This document shows, in pieces, positions 1-8,257 of a stretch of DNA of 19,500 nt. The position numbers and the translations under genes were made by a program. The stretch's first letter is position 1, and each line of letters starts with the position of its first letter. This DNA is from CALKYB01 sp964510575 (GTDB lineage: Bacteria > Bdellovibrionota_C > UBA2361 > SZUA-149 > CALKYB01): contig CAZECN010000043.1 of NCBI GenBank assembly GCA_964510575.1, forward strand, positions 1-19,500, written 5' to 3'. Under the pieces are notes generated by a model. The model was given only the letters and a program-made list of their open reading frames with translations, was not told the origin of the DNA and ran no database searches.

Positions 1-1020
1 GCTCCAGCCGCTCAGCCTTCGGCACCTACTTCTACTCCAACAACTTCAAGTTCTTCTTCAGGATCAAGTAACGGAGTATGTTGGACAACCGGCTCTACCA
101 TAAATAATGCTAGAGCAGCTTTTGTTTCTCAGTGCGGCCCTTATAATAAGTCTCAAGGGCATGATTGCGACAACACTGCTACCGGCGCCATTTGCGCAAC
201 CCAGAGTATCGGAACCTTCTCTACAGGAGGTTCAAGTTCAGGAGGTTCTCAGCCTGCCTCTGCGCCAAATACTAGCTCTGGCTCGAATAACCCCCCAGCA
301 GTTGCTTCTGGTCCTTATAATAGCTCCCGAGACTTAATTGCTCTGCACTATGACCACGCGCCTGATAAAGACGATGGCCATGCCACCGTAGCAGGAAAAA
401 TGATTGCTGATCGTTTTGGCTTTAACCCTGTCGTTATTCACGGTGCGTATGGAGATGGAAATAGGAATGGATATGACAGCGGATCTCTAGCTGTAACCAG
501 AGCTACTTATGGTGGAAATTTCATTAATGCCCATGCCAATTGGAATAACGCAGTTCAAGCTGCATTCAATCGTTGGCAGCCAGTTCTTAATGCTGGAGGA
601 AAAATATGGATCGCCGAAGGCGGCCAATCAGATTTTTCTGCTGATGTGGTCAGAATGGTGCAATCTCGAATGCCAGGTGTAAACACTAGGCAGGCGATAA
701 ACGTTGTTCAGCATAGTAAATGGAATGAAGATATGTCCAACCAAGGTGATCTGAATTTTGTTAGGAACAATACTAACTATACTAAAATTGAAGATGGTAA
801 TCATAACAACGCCACTGCTGACCTAAACATAAAATCTGATAGCTTTGTGAACAGGGCAAGAAGTAGCAGCCGATATGGTAGCGCCTGGAACGCAGCTTTT
901 GCTTATCTAAACCCAAATACTAAGCTCGACTTTTCAGATACTGTGGAGTTACTTCACATCTTGGGAGTGCCAAAAAGTAGAGTGGCTAATGTTAACGAAT
1001 TCGGCAACGAATACTTCTAG
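1..1020 (+). CDS. Modular, probably secreted protein, 5'-truncated: Cys-rich module plus Asp-rich C-terminal domain
   Basis: The frame is open from base 1, so the true start and any signal peptide lie outside the window; 339 residues are visible. Residues 1-24 are a Pro/Ser/Thr linker. Residues 25-71 form a compact module with four cysteines (27, 45, 56, 65) and the motif GHDCD (53-57). Residues 72-105 are a second Gly/Ser/Pro linker. The remaining domain (about 106-339) contains no cysteine and has an acidic motif, HYDHAPDKDDGH (116-127), plus WIAEGGQSDFSADVV near residue 205. Linkers joining a disulfide module to a globular domain are typical of exported, polymer-binding or polymer-degrading bacterial proteins. 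The Asp cluster could bind metal and loosely recalls nucleoside-hydrolase-like proteins, but I do not recognise the family with confidence. A methionine at base 400 is internal and not the start. The same Cys module occurs in the protein at the right edge. The stop overlaps that of the convergent pyruvate carboxylase. Confidence 0.85.
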   Translation, partial: APAAQPSAPTSTPTTSSSSSGSSNGVCWTTGSTINNARAAFVSQCGPYNKSQGHDCDNTATGAICATQSIGTFSTGGSSSGGSQPASAPNTSSGSNNPPAVASGPYNSSRDLIALHYDHAPDKDDGHATVAGKMIADRFGFNPVVIHGAYGDGNRNGYDSGSLAVTRATYGGNFINAHANWNNAVQAAFNRWQPVLNAGGKIWIAEGGQSDFSADVVRMVQSRMPGVNTRQAINVVQHSKWNEDMSNQGDLNFVRNNTNYTKIEDGNHNNATADLNIKSDSFVNRARSSSRYGSAWNAAFAYLNPNTKLDFSDTVELLHILGVPKSRVANVNEFGNEYF

Positions 1021-4000
1021 TCCGAAGTAGATAGAGTAAGGACAAGGTCTCCACCTGAGACTCTAGTGCCAGCCTTTAACTTAGTTTCAGCTATCTTGCC
1101 GTCAGCTTGTGCCGAAACCACTGTTTGCATTTTCATAGCTTCAAGAATAAACAGACTGTCACCTGCCTTAATCTTATCACCTGCCGAAACATTAAGTTCT
1201 ACAACTACCCCTGCTAGAGGAGCACCGACATGCGCTGGATTGTTCGGGTCGGCTGGTTGGTTTTCTTCGACAGAGGCTCCTGAGTTTTTATCACTGACAC
1301 TAATCCCTCGGGTTTGACCGTTTAAGTCAAAGAATACAGTCCTCTTTCCTTTCTCGTCCGCTTCGGAGAGTGTGACCAGAGATATATATAGAAGCTTTCC
1401 AGCTTCTAACTCTACTGAAATTTCTTTTCCCTCTTCAAGGCCATAGAAGAAAGCCTCTGAGGGGAGAACCATCAGCCGTCCGTAAAGATCTCGAGCTTTT
1501 GCAAAGTCTTTAAACACTTTCGGGTAAAGGAGATAGCTTAAAACATCTTTTTTTGTAGGCTCAATGTTTGAAAAAGCTCGAATATCCTCAGCAGCTTTTT
1601 CAAAATCAGCAGCTGGTAGGGGCGGGAGTTCAACGGTTTCTTCACCTTTCAGTACCTTGCTTCTGAATTCTTCAGGAAAGCCTCCATAAGGGATTCCAAT
1701 TTCACCTCTAAGAAAACTAACCACACTTTCTGGTAGACTGAGAGTTTCTGCCTGCTCAACAAGCTCCTCAACGCTCAATTCATTGGCGACCATGAATAGA
1801 GCTAGGTCTCCAACTACTTTGGAGCTTGGAGTTACTTTCACAATGCGGCCAAAAAGATGATTCACTGCAGTGTAAGCGTTTTTTAATTCTTGGACCTTGT
1901 CGCCTAAGCCTAGGCTTTCAGCCTGAGGCTTGAGATTGGAATACTGGCCACCAGGAATTTCATTAATATAAACTTCGGCAGTTGAGGTTTTAAGATCAGA
2001 CTCAAAAGGTTTGTAAATTTCTCTGACAGCTTCCCAGTATGACCCTATCGAAACCAGCTCTTTGGCCTTAATAGTACTTTCTCTTGAGGTGTTCTCTAGG
2101 GACCGAACTAGACCTTCGAGTGACGGCTGGCTTGTGACTCCGGAAACAGCTGAAAATGCACAATCGACTACGGAGACTCCCGAATCAGCTGCTTTCAAAT
2201 AAGTCGCGATTTGGCCGCCTGCAGTGTCGTGAGAGTGCAGGTGGATAGGTAGATCGGAGTTAGCTCTAAGCTCTGCAACTAAAAGCTTGGCTGATTCTGG
2301 CCGAAGTAGTCCAGCCATGTCTTTGATTGCTAAGATTTCAGCACCAGCTTTTTCTAACTGTTCAGCTAAGTTCTTATAGTAGGAAAGATTGAACTTTCCA
2401 TCCTTTCCAGCAGCTTCTTCGTTTGCCAAGTCTCCCGTATAGCAGATGCATACCTCAGCAATCCCGCCAGCTTCCTTTACTGCATCGATGGAAACTTGCA
2501 TTTTTTCAGGTGAATTCAGGCAGTCAAATATTCTGAAAATATCTATTCCTGACTTATGAGCTTGTTTGATAAATTCAACGATTACGTTGTCCGGGTAGCG
2601 GGTATATCCTACAGCATTTGAACCTCTAGCAAGCATTTGGAAAGGAATGTTTGGTATACGCTCTCTTAGGCATTCTAATCGTTCCCAAGGATCTTCTTTT
2701 AAAAATCGCAAAGAGACATCAAAGGTAGCCCCGCCCCACATTTCTAGGGAAAATAAACTAGAGGCTTTTTTTGCTACGCAATTCGAAATATTGAGCATGT
2801 CGATAGTTCTTAGTCGCGTCGCCAATAAGGATTGATGAGCATCTCGGAAAGAAGTGTCAGTGATTAGAAGTTCCTTAGAGTTTTTCAAGTTCTCTAAGAA
2901 AGTTTCTTTACCTTCTTCCAATAAGGTATTCCGCCAACCTTTCGGAACCCCTGAGTCAGGCAGAAAAGGTACTTCCGGAGTTTTAAGTTTCTCTGGTCTA
3001 GTCAGTGCTGGCATTAGATCATGACCATTAACTTTTACTTCCCCAAGGAAGCGTAGCAGCCTATTTGCTCTATTTTTTCTTCTTGGGAACTTGTAGAGTT
3101 CTGGAACTTCTTTAATAAAATTGGTGTGGCATTTCCCAGTTAAAAAAGTTTGGTGTTTAAGGATGTTCGATAAGAAAGGAATATTCGACTTAACCCCTCT
3201 TATTCGGAATTCGACCAACGCCCTAGAAAGTCTGCGAGCAGCTTGCTCCATAGTTTCCCCGGAAGCAGTCACCTTTACTAGAAGTGAATCATAAAAAGGG
3301 AGTACTTCGGCTCCGGCAAAAGCCGAGCCAGCGTCCAGCCTAATTCCAAAACCAGATGCCGAGCGGTAAGTTACAAGTGTTCCATAGTCTGGTTCAAAAT
3401 CCTTGCTGGCATCTTCAGTTGTAATTCGACACTGAATGGCACAACCTCGAATGGATAGGTTTTCTTGTGAAATTCCTAGATTATTTAAACTTTCACCAGC
3501 AGCAATTCTAATTTGGCTTTGGACAAGATCAACTCCGGTTATTTCTTCAGTTACAGTATGTTCTACTTGAATTCTAGGATTGATTTCGATGAAGAAAATT
3601 TCTTCGTTTTCTGATACTAAGAACTCAGCGGTTGAGGCTGCCTTAAGATTAAGAGCTTTAGCTAGCTTGATGGCATGACCGTAAAGTTCTTTCTTCTTAC
3701 TATCATCAAGGGATAGAGCTGGAGCATATTCTATTATTTTTTGATGTCGCCTTTGGACAGAGCAGTCTCTTTCGAAGAGATGAACGACGTTATTCTGACC
3801 ATCTCCTAGTAGCTGTACTTCTATATGCCTCGGGTTTGAAATATATTTCTCTAAAAATATTTCCTCCCGACCGAAGGCTAGCTCAGCCTCGCTTTTCGCT
3901 TCCTGATAGTCGTCTGCTAATTCAGTCTCATTGTGCGCAACCCTCATCCCTCTTCCGCCACCTCCAAAGGAGGCTTTGAAAATTACTGGGTACCCAACCT

Positions 4001-4454
4001 TATCGGCGAAAATCTTTGCCTCCGAGAGTTCTTTAATTTCATCACTGCCCTCAATTAGAGGAATGCCATTGGCGCTGGCCAAGGCCCTAGTTTTAACTTT
4101 GTTACCTGTTAGCTCTAAAGTTTCGCTGGAAGGACCTATGAATGTAATACCTTCGGCTTCACATTTTTCTCTAAAGTCTTTTCGTTCGGATAAGAAGCCA
4201 TAGCCCGGGTGTATTGCTTCTACACCAGCTTGTTTGGCGATTTTCAAAATTGCTTCGATGTTTAGGTAGGAGGCAACTGGGTTACCAGGAGGAGCGAGTT
4301 GATAAGACTCATCCGCTTTATAGCGATGTAATGAAAAACGATCTTCCCAAGCAAATATAGCTACGGTTGGAATTCCCAGTTCTGTAGCTGCTCGAAAAAC
4401 TCTTATTGCAATTTCGCCACGGTTCGCGACGAGAAGCTTTTTAAAGGGAGGCAT
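1017..4454 (-). CDS. pyc: Pyruvate carboxylase, single-chain, biotin-dependent
   Basis: Carboxylates pyruvate to oxaloacetate using ATP and bicarbonate, an anaplerotic cytosolic reaction. Its 1145 residues match the usual length of single-chain pyruvate carboxylases (about 1150), and the domain order is canonical. Biotin carboxylase spans about 1-450, with KLLVANRGEIA near the N-terminus, the glycine-rich ATP loop GGGGRGM (164-170) and EINPRIQVEH (290-299). The carboxyltransferase starts near TSFRDAHQS (533-541), with AIKDMAG around the expected carbamylated lysine (Lys711) and metal-binding HLHSHD (738-743). The biotinyl domain carries EAMKM with the acceptor Lys1108. The ATG start gives the canonical N-terminus; its Shine-Dalgarno is weak (AAGAG a few bases upstream). 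The gene diverges from the his operon and converges with the secreted-protein gene, sharing CTAG at the stops, so there is no room for a separate terminator between them. A split acetyl-CoA or propionyl-CoA carboxylase is excluded by the fused architecture. Confidence 0.97.
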   Translation of the reverse strand: MPPFKKLLVANRGEIAIRVFRAATELGIPTVAIFAWEDRFSLHRYKADESYQLAPPGNPVASYLNIEAILKIAKQAGVEAIHPGYGFLSERKDFREKCEAEGITFIGPSSETLELTGNKVKTRALASANGIPLIEGSDEIKELSEAKIFADKVGYPVIFKASFGGGGRGMRVAHNETELADDYQEAKSEAELAFGREEIFLEKYISNPRHIEVQLLGDGQNNVVHLFERDCSVQRRHQKIIEYAPALSLDDSKKKELYGHAIKLAKALNLKAASTAEFLVSENEEIFFIEINPRIQVEHTVTEEITGVDLVQSQIRIAAGESLNNLGISQENLSIRGCAIQCRITTEDASKDFEPDYGTLVTYRSASGFGIRLDAGSAFAGAEVLPFYDSLLVKVTASGETMEQAARRLSRALVEFRIRGVKSNIPFLSNILKHQTFLTGKCHTNFIKEVPELYKFPRRKNRANRLLRFLGEVKVNGHDLMPALTRPEKLKTPEVPFLPDSGVPKGWRNTLLEEGKETFLENLKNSKELLITDTSFRDAHQSLLATRLRTIDMLNISNCVAKKASSLFSLEMWGGATFDVSLRFLKEDPWERLECLRERIPNIPFQMLARGSNAVGYTRYPDNVIVEFIKQAHKSGIDIFRIFDCLNSPEKMQVSIDAVKEAGGIAEVCICYTGDLANEEAAGKDGKFNLSYYKNLAEQLEKAGAEILAIKDMAGLLRPESAKLLVAELRANSDLPIHLHSHDTAGGQIATYLKAADSGVSVVDCAFSAVSGVTSQPSLEGLVRSLENTSRESTIKAKELVSIGSYWEAVREIYKPFESDLKTSTAEVYINEIPGGQYSNLKPQAESLGLGDKVQELKNAYTAVNHLFGRIVKVTPSSKVVGDLALFMVANELSVEELVEQAETLSLPESVVSFLRGEIGIPYGGFPEEFRSKVLKGEETVELPPLPAADFEKAAEDIRAFSNIEPTKKDVLSYLLYPKVFKDFAKARDLYGRLMVLPSEAFFYGLEEGKEISVELEAGKLLYISLVTLSEADEKGKRTVFFDLNGQTRGISVSDKNSGASVEENQPADPNNPAHVGAPLAGVVVELNVSAGDKIKAGDSLFILEAMKMQTVVSAQADGKIAETKLKAGTRVSGGDLVLTLSTSD

Positions 4455-4621
4455 TTTTTAACTCTTATCTGTTAGTTTTACTCTCTAAGGCTACCTAGAG
4501 CTGTGCAATTTGTCTCGGTAAATTGCTCCTAACCTAAGATAGCCCTAGTTGGCCTTTCTATTCACCGAAATTGAACTAAGACCCAATATCGAATTGCGTA
4601 AAAATAATAGTTCCGCAGCTC

Positions 4622-4650
4622 TTGACTTTAAGCTCTCATTCGGACACTTT
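4622..4650 (+). promoter_or_regulatory. Possible promoter of the regulator-his operon
   Basis: TTGACT (4622-4627) is a good -35 match. A hexamer at 17-bp spacing, CACTTT (4645-4650), is only a weak -10 and coincides with the left arm of the palindrome at 4645-4664. If this is the promoter, a protein bound at the palindrome would block it. The rest of the 256-base divergent region (4455-4710) shows no convincing alternative promoter for either direction, and no His-rich leader peptide. Confidence 0.3.
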
Positions 4651-4664
4651 AGCCAACTAAAGTG
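4645..4664. promoter_or_regulatory. 20-bp perfect palindrome, candidate operator for the TrpR-like regulator
   Basis: CACTTTAGCCAACTAAAGTG has 8-bp arms that are perfect inverted repeats around CCAA. It ends 46 bases before the regulator start and 28 bases before its Shine-Dalgarno. The core TAG-N4-CTA has the same half-site arrangement as the classical trp operator core (CTAG-TTAA-CTAG). No T-run follows, so it does not look like a terminator. Assignment as an operator is inference. Confidence 0.5.
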
Positions 4665-4710
4665 AAGAGCCTTGTTAGCCTTTGTTGTAGTTAGAAGGAG
4701 CTGAAGTCAG

Positions 4711-4983
4711 GTGAAAGAGCAAAAATCCCTTGAACAAGCCATAGTTGGGTTGAAGTCTGAAAAAGAAGTTACTGAATTCCTTAGGGATTTACTGACTTCG
4801 AGGGAGTTGAAAGAGTTTCGAAATCGTTGGGTTGCTGCGCAACAACTCGCCGAAGGGGTTCCTTATACCCAAATTGAGAAGGATACGGGACTAAGTTCGA
4901 CTACTATCGCCCGGGTTTCAAAGTGGTTGAGAGATGGAGCAGGGGGGTATAGAAACGCCCTCGGAATGGATCAGGAAGGATAG
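4711..4983 (+). CDS. TrpR/YerC-family DNA-binding regulator, first gene of the his operon
   Basis: A 90-residue, all-helical protein of the TrpR superfamily, YerC-like branch. The stretch at 31-49 (RELKEFRNRW then VAAQQLAEG) and the helix-turn-helix at about 51-73 (PYTQIEKDTGLSSTTIARV, then SKWL) are the family signature. It starts with GTG, supported by AGAAGGAG (4693-4700) ten bases upstream. Only 5 bases separate its stop from hisG, and the hisG Shine-Dalgarno (GGAAGGA) lies inside its last codons, so the two are cotranscribed and probably translationally coupled. I recall that YerC-type proteins have been proposed as histidine-responsive repressors (HisR) in Firmicutes; placement at the head of a complete his operon fits that role here. 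The effector (histidine or another ligand) cannot be read from the sequence. Confidence 0.9.
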   Translation: MKEQKSLEQAIVGLKSEKEVTEFLRDLLTSRELKEFRNRWVAAQQLAEGVPYTQIEKDTGLSSTTIARVSKWLRDGAGGYRNALGMDQEG

Positions 4984-4988
4984 AGATC

Positions 4989-5846
4989 ATGAGTGGAATT
5001 AGACTAGCAGTGCAGAAGTCAGGGAGACTGAGCGAAAAATCTTTGGAGCTTCTATCTGAATGCGGCATTAATTTTTCTTTAAATAAGAGTAAGCTAACTG
5101 CTGTCTCTAGAAACTTTCCTGTAGAAATTCTGTTTCTTCGGGATGACGATATCCCGGGCTATGTTGCTAATGGGGTCGCTACTTGTGGCATCGTTGGTGA
5201 AAATGTTGTGCAAGAGAAGAGCCCTCAGCTGGAGGTCATTTCCAAAATGGGATTTGGAAAATGCAGGCTCTCTCTCGCAGTTCCAGCTAGCTTTAAATAT
5301 AACTCAGTGCAGGATTTGAATGGTAAGAAAATCGCAACATCTTATCCTGAAATCCTTTCACGTTACTTAGATACGAAAGATGTTGCTGCTGAAATACAGG
5401 ATATTAGCGGCTCTGTTGAAATCGCCCCTGCTATAGGATTGGCTGATGCTATTTGCGATTTAGTAAGTTCTGGAGGAACGCTACTAGCTAATCGTTTAAA
5501 AGAAGTTGAAAAGGTTCTTGACTCAGAAGCGGTGCTTGTAAAGAGCCCGAACCTAGGGGAGGAAGAGTCTCGTATTCTGGATGAGCTAGTCTTTAGAATT
5601 TCTACGGTAAACAATTCTCAAGGTTGTAAATATATTGTTCTTAACTCTCCAAATGAATCTTTGCAGACCATCTCAGACATTTTACCAGGTATTAAAAGCC
5701 CAACTGTGGTTGAGCTAGCTGAGGAAGGTTGGAGCGCAGTGCACGCTGTAGTCAATGAAGAACTATTCTGGGACGTGTTAAGTAAATTAAAAGAGGCAGG
5801 AGCTGAAGGGATTACTGTTCTGCCAATCGAGAAGATAATAGTCTAG
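4989..5846 (+). CDS. hisG: ATP phosphoribosyltransferase, long form with regulatory domain (HisG)
   Basis: Catalyses the first, committed step of histidine synthesis: PRPP plus ATP to phosphoribosyl-ATP. At 285 residues it is the long, homohexameric type that needs no HisZ. The N-terminal IRLAVQKSGRL, LRDDDIPGYV (50-59) and the PRPP-binding loop DLVSSGGTLLANRL (157-170) are family marks. The C-terminal ~75 residues, ending GITVLPIEKIIV, form the ACT-like domain that binds histidine for feedback inhibition, with KSPTVVELAEEGW (236-248) at its start. The sequence resembles Bacteroidetes-type HisG proteins as I remember them. It begins with ATG 5 bases after the regulator gene and is followed by hisD after 8 bases. 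Control is probably twofold: feedback on the enzyme, and repression through the upstream regulator. Confidence 0.97.
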   Translation: MSGIRLAVQKSGRLSEKSLELLSECGINFSLNKSKLTAVSRNFPVEILFLRDDDIPGYVANGVATCGIVGENVVQEKSPQLEVISKMGFGKCRLSLAVPASFKYNSVQDLNGKKIATSYPEILSRYLDTKDVAAEIQDISGSVEIAPAIGLADAICDLVSSGGTLLANRLKEVEKVLDSEAVLVKSPNLGEEESRILDELVFRISTVNNSQGCKYIVLNSPNESLQTISDILPGIKSPTVVELAEEGWSAVHAVVNEELFWDVLSKLKEAGAEGITVLPIEKIIV

Positions 5847-5854
5847 AGTTCTTT

Positions 5855-7162
5855 ATGAAGATCGAGGTAATTTCCAACCCAGCACCTTCATCTTGGCCTG
5901 CGCTTTGTAAGCGCCCGGTCTTTGACTTTTCGGAGTTGCAAAAGACTGTGCGAGAGATCATGGATCAGGTCTCTACTCGGGGTGATGCTGCTCTTTTGGA
6001 TTATTGTCGAAAATTCGATGGTGTGCAGTCTGATCAATTTCAGCTCAAAGTTTCTAAAGAAGAATTCGCAGATGCTGAAGTCCTTGTGTCAGAGCCTTTG
6101 AAGAAAGCTATAGGCACAGCGTTATCCAACATCCGTGCGTTTCACCAAGCTCAAAAGACCGAAGACTTCGAGTTGGAGACTATGCCAGGTGTGGTCTGCT
6201 CTAGAAAAAGTGTCGCCATCGAGTCCGTAGGTTTATACGTTCCGGGAGGTAGTGCCCCTCTGTTTTCTTCACTCTTAATGTTAGGAGTTCCTGCTATTAT
6301 AGCCGGCTGTGAGCAAATTGTAGTTTGTACGCCACCTTCTGACGAGGGGAAACTTGATCCTACTATTTTATATACAGCATCACTTTTGGGGATTGATAAT
6401 GTTTTCAAAGTTGGTGGAGCTCAAGCTATAGCCGCTATGGGTCGCGGCACTCAATCTATTCCTCGTGTTTTTAAAATATTTGGTCCAGGAAACCAGTATG
6501 TAAATTGTGCCAAACTAAATTCGTATCTGGATAATATCGCGATAGATCTTCCAGCTGGACCAAGTGAGGTGGCAGTAGTGGCTGATAGCTCCTCTGATGC
6601 CTCATTCATTGCTGCAGATTTACTTTCCCAAGCGGAACACGGCCCGGACAGTCAAGTTGTGCTTGTCTGCGATTCTTTGCCTATGGTTGAAGAAGTGCAG
6701 ACTGAACTTTCTTCGCAGTTAGAAGCGCTTCCGCGGGCCAACGTAGCATCTCAGGCTCTGTTTAATAGTCGAGCGGTTGTTTTTGATGATTTAGATCGGG
6801 GAATGGACTTCATCAATCTCTACGCTCCAGAGCATTTGATAATTTGCACTGAGGATGCGGAGAGCCGTGCGCAAGAGGTTATCAATGCTGGCTCTGTTTT
6901 TGTGGGTCCGTGGAGCCCAGAGTCTGTAGGGGACTATGCCTCCGGAACTAATCACACCTTGCCCACGGCTGCGGCAGCTCGGGCATGGAGTGGAGTTTCT
7001 TTGGATTCCTTTTGTAAAAAAATAACTTTTCAAACTTTATCTAAGCAGGGACTAATAAGTCTTGGTCCGACTGTGGAAATGATGGCTGAGGCTGAGAGTC
7101 TGCAAGCCCATAAGAACGCTGTATCGATTAGACTAAAGTCTTTGGAGAAAGAGAATGGCTAA
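5855..7162 (+). CDS. hisD: Histidinol dehydrogenase (HisD)
   Basis: Carries out the last two oxidations, L-histidinol to histidinal to histidine, with NAD+ and zinc. The length (435 residues) matches the family. The zinc ligands known from the E. coli enzyme are present at the same numbers: Gln259 and His262 in SQAEHGPDS, Asp360 in SVGDYASG and His419 near the C-terminus. The catalytic Glu326-His327 pair lies in YAPEHL. GLYVPGG (127-132) and the NAD-site region FGPGNQYV (209-216) are also clear. The start is ATG; the Shine-Dalgarno is poor, consistent with coupling to hisG 8 bases upstream. Its last 8 bases overlap the start of hisC. Nothing indicates loss of function. Confidence 0.98.
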   Translation: MKIEVISNPAPSSWPALCKRPVFDFSELQKTVREIMDQVSTRGDAALLDYCRKFDGVQSDQFQLKVSKEEFADAEVLVSEPLKKAIGTALSNIRAFHQAQKTEDFELETMPGVVCSRKSVAIESVGLYVPGGSAPLFSSLLMLGVPAIIAGCEQIVVCTPPSDEGKLDPTILYTASLLGIDNVFKVGGAQAIAAMGRGTQSIPRVFKIFGPGNQYVNCAKLNSYLDNIAIDLPAGPSEVAVVADSSSDASFIAADLLSQAEHGPDSQVVLVCDSLPMVEEVQTELSSQLEALPRANVASQALFNSRAVVFDDLDRGMDFINLYAPEHLIICTEDAESRAQEVINAGSVFVGPWSPESVGDYASGTNHTLPTAAAARAWSGVSLDSFCKKITFQTLSKQGLISLGPTVEMMAEAESLQAHKNAVSIRLKSLEKENG

Positions 7163-8246
7163 TAACTTTAACTTAGAGGCTTTGGTTCGAAACAATATTA
7201 GGACTTTGGAGCCTTATTCCTCTGCTAGATCTGACTTTGATAAGACCGACAAGGAGTATATATATCTTGATGCCAATGAGAATTCTTATGGCTCGGTATT
7301 GGGAAATGGTTTTAATAGATATCCAGACCCCTTGCAAAAGAAGGTACGCAAAAAAATTGCCAAAATGAAACTCATTGACCCTGCCCAGGTTTTTTTAGGG
7401 CATGGTAGCGATGAGGCAGTTGACCTTCTATTTCGTGTCTTTTGTCGACCAGCTTTGGATAGGGTTATCATCTGTCCTCCTACATATGGGATGTACCAAG
7501 TCTCTGCGGCTATCAATGAAGCAGGGATCGTAGAGGTTCCTTTGGATGCAGGGTTTGATTTAGATGTGAATGCCATTTTGGGTAATGTTGATCCCAGCAC
7601 CAAACTAATATTTGCCTGTTCGCCTAACAATCCAACCGGGAATTGTATGTCGAAAGATAGGATGGTTCAGATATTAGAAAATTTTAATGGTCTACTTGTT
7701 GTTGATGAGGCTTACATTGACTTTACTGATCACGAGAAATCGATGGTTAAGGAAATTTCTAATTATCCAAATCTTGTTATTCTTCAAACCTTTTCAAAAG
7801 CTTGGGGTCTAGCTGGTTTGCGGGCTGGAATGGCGATAGCGAGTCCGGAAATCGTTAAGCTCATGGATAGTGTTAAACCACCTTATAACATGAACCAAAG
7901 CTGCATTAATCTTTTGGGGCGAGCTGTTGAAGAACGGCATATGTTGAAAAGAATGGTAAAGGAAATTAATGAGCAGCGAGAATATCTAATTTCCGAGTTG
8001 AAAAATATTAGTTGTGTCCGAAAGATATTTCCTTCGGAAGCGAATTTTATACTATTCCAAGTGGATGATGCTGAGGAGAGGTATAACCAATTGCTTTATA
8101 ATGGATTTGTCTTACGTGATCGAAGTAATTTGGTTGGTTGCGACCAATGTCTTAGGCTCACAGTTGGAACTGATGAAGATAATAAACAATTGGTAAGGTG
8201 TCTTAAAACCTGGAATGCCATCGATGAGATGTTTGAGAGTTCCTAA
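7155..8246 (+). CDS. hisC: Histidinol-phosphate aminotransferase (HisC)
   Basis: A PLP enzyme that transfers the amino group from glutamate to imidazole-acetol phosphate, giving histidinol phosphate. The 363 residues form a class I/II aminotransferase. YLDANENSYG (37-46), NRYPDPLQ (54-61), the SPNNPTGN motif (156-163), VDEAYIDF (183-190) and the PLP lysine in TFSKAWGLAGLR (Lys215) are all present, with RLTVGT near the C-terminus. The ATG lies inside the 3' end of hisD, an 8-base overlap suggesting translational coupling. HisC paralogues can act on aromatic amino acids, but the operon position and the NRYPDP motif favour histidine synthesis. Confidence 0.97.
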   Translation: MANNFNLEALVRNNIRTLEPYSSARSDFDKTDKEYIYLDANENSYGSVLGNGFNRYPDPLQKKVRKKIAKMKLIDPAQVFLGHGSDEAVDLLFRVFCRPALDRVIICPPTYGMYQVSAAINEAGIVEVPLDAGFDLDVNAILGNVDPSTKLIFACSPNNPTGNCMSKDRMVQILENFNGLLVVDEAYIDFTDHEKSMVKEISNYPNLVILQTFSKAWGLAGLRAGMAIASPEIVKLMDSVKPPYNMNQSCINLLGRAVEERHMLKRMVKEINEQREYLISELKNISCVRKIFPSEANFILFQVDDAEERYNQLLYNGFVLRDRSNLVGCDQCLRLTVGTDEDNKQLVRCLKTWNAIDEMFESS

Positions 8247-8257
8247 GGTAGGTCAAT

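Noticed and set aside
107..337. 76-residue open frame inside the left protein's coding region
   Set aside because: It is an out-of-frame shadow of the linker/Cys-module sequence, which is fully open in frame 1 with secreted-protein character.
400..402. ATG at 400 as the start of the left gene
   Set aside because: The frame is open upstream to base 1 and encodes a linker and Cys module that recurs in the right-edge protein, and no ribosome-binding site precedes 400.
4455..4710. Histidine attenuator, leader peptide or T-box upstream of the his operon
   Set aside because: No short reading frame with consecutive His codons, no terminator with a T-run and no T-box-like sequence; the only strong structure is the 20-bp palindrome.
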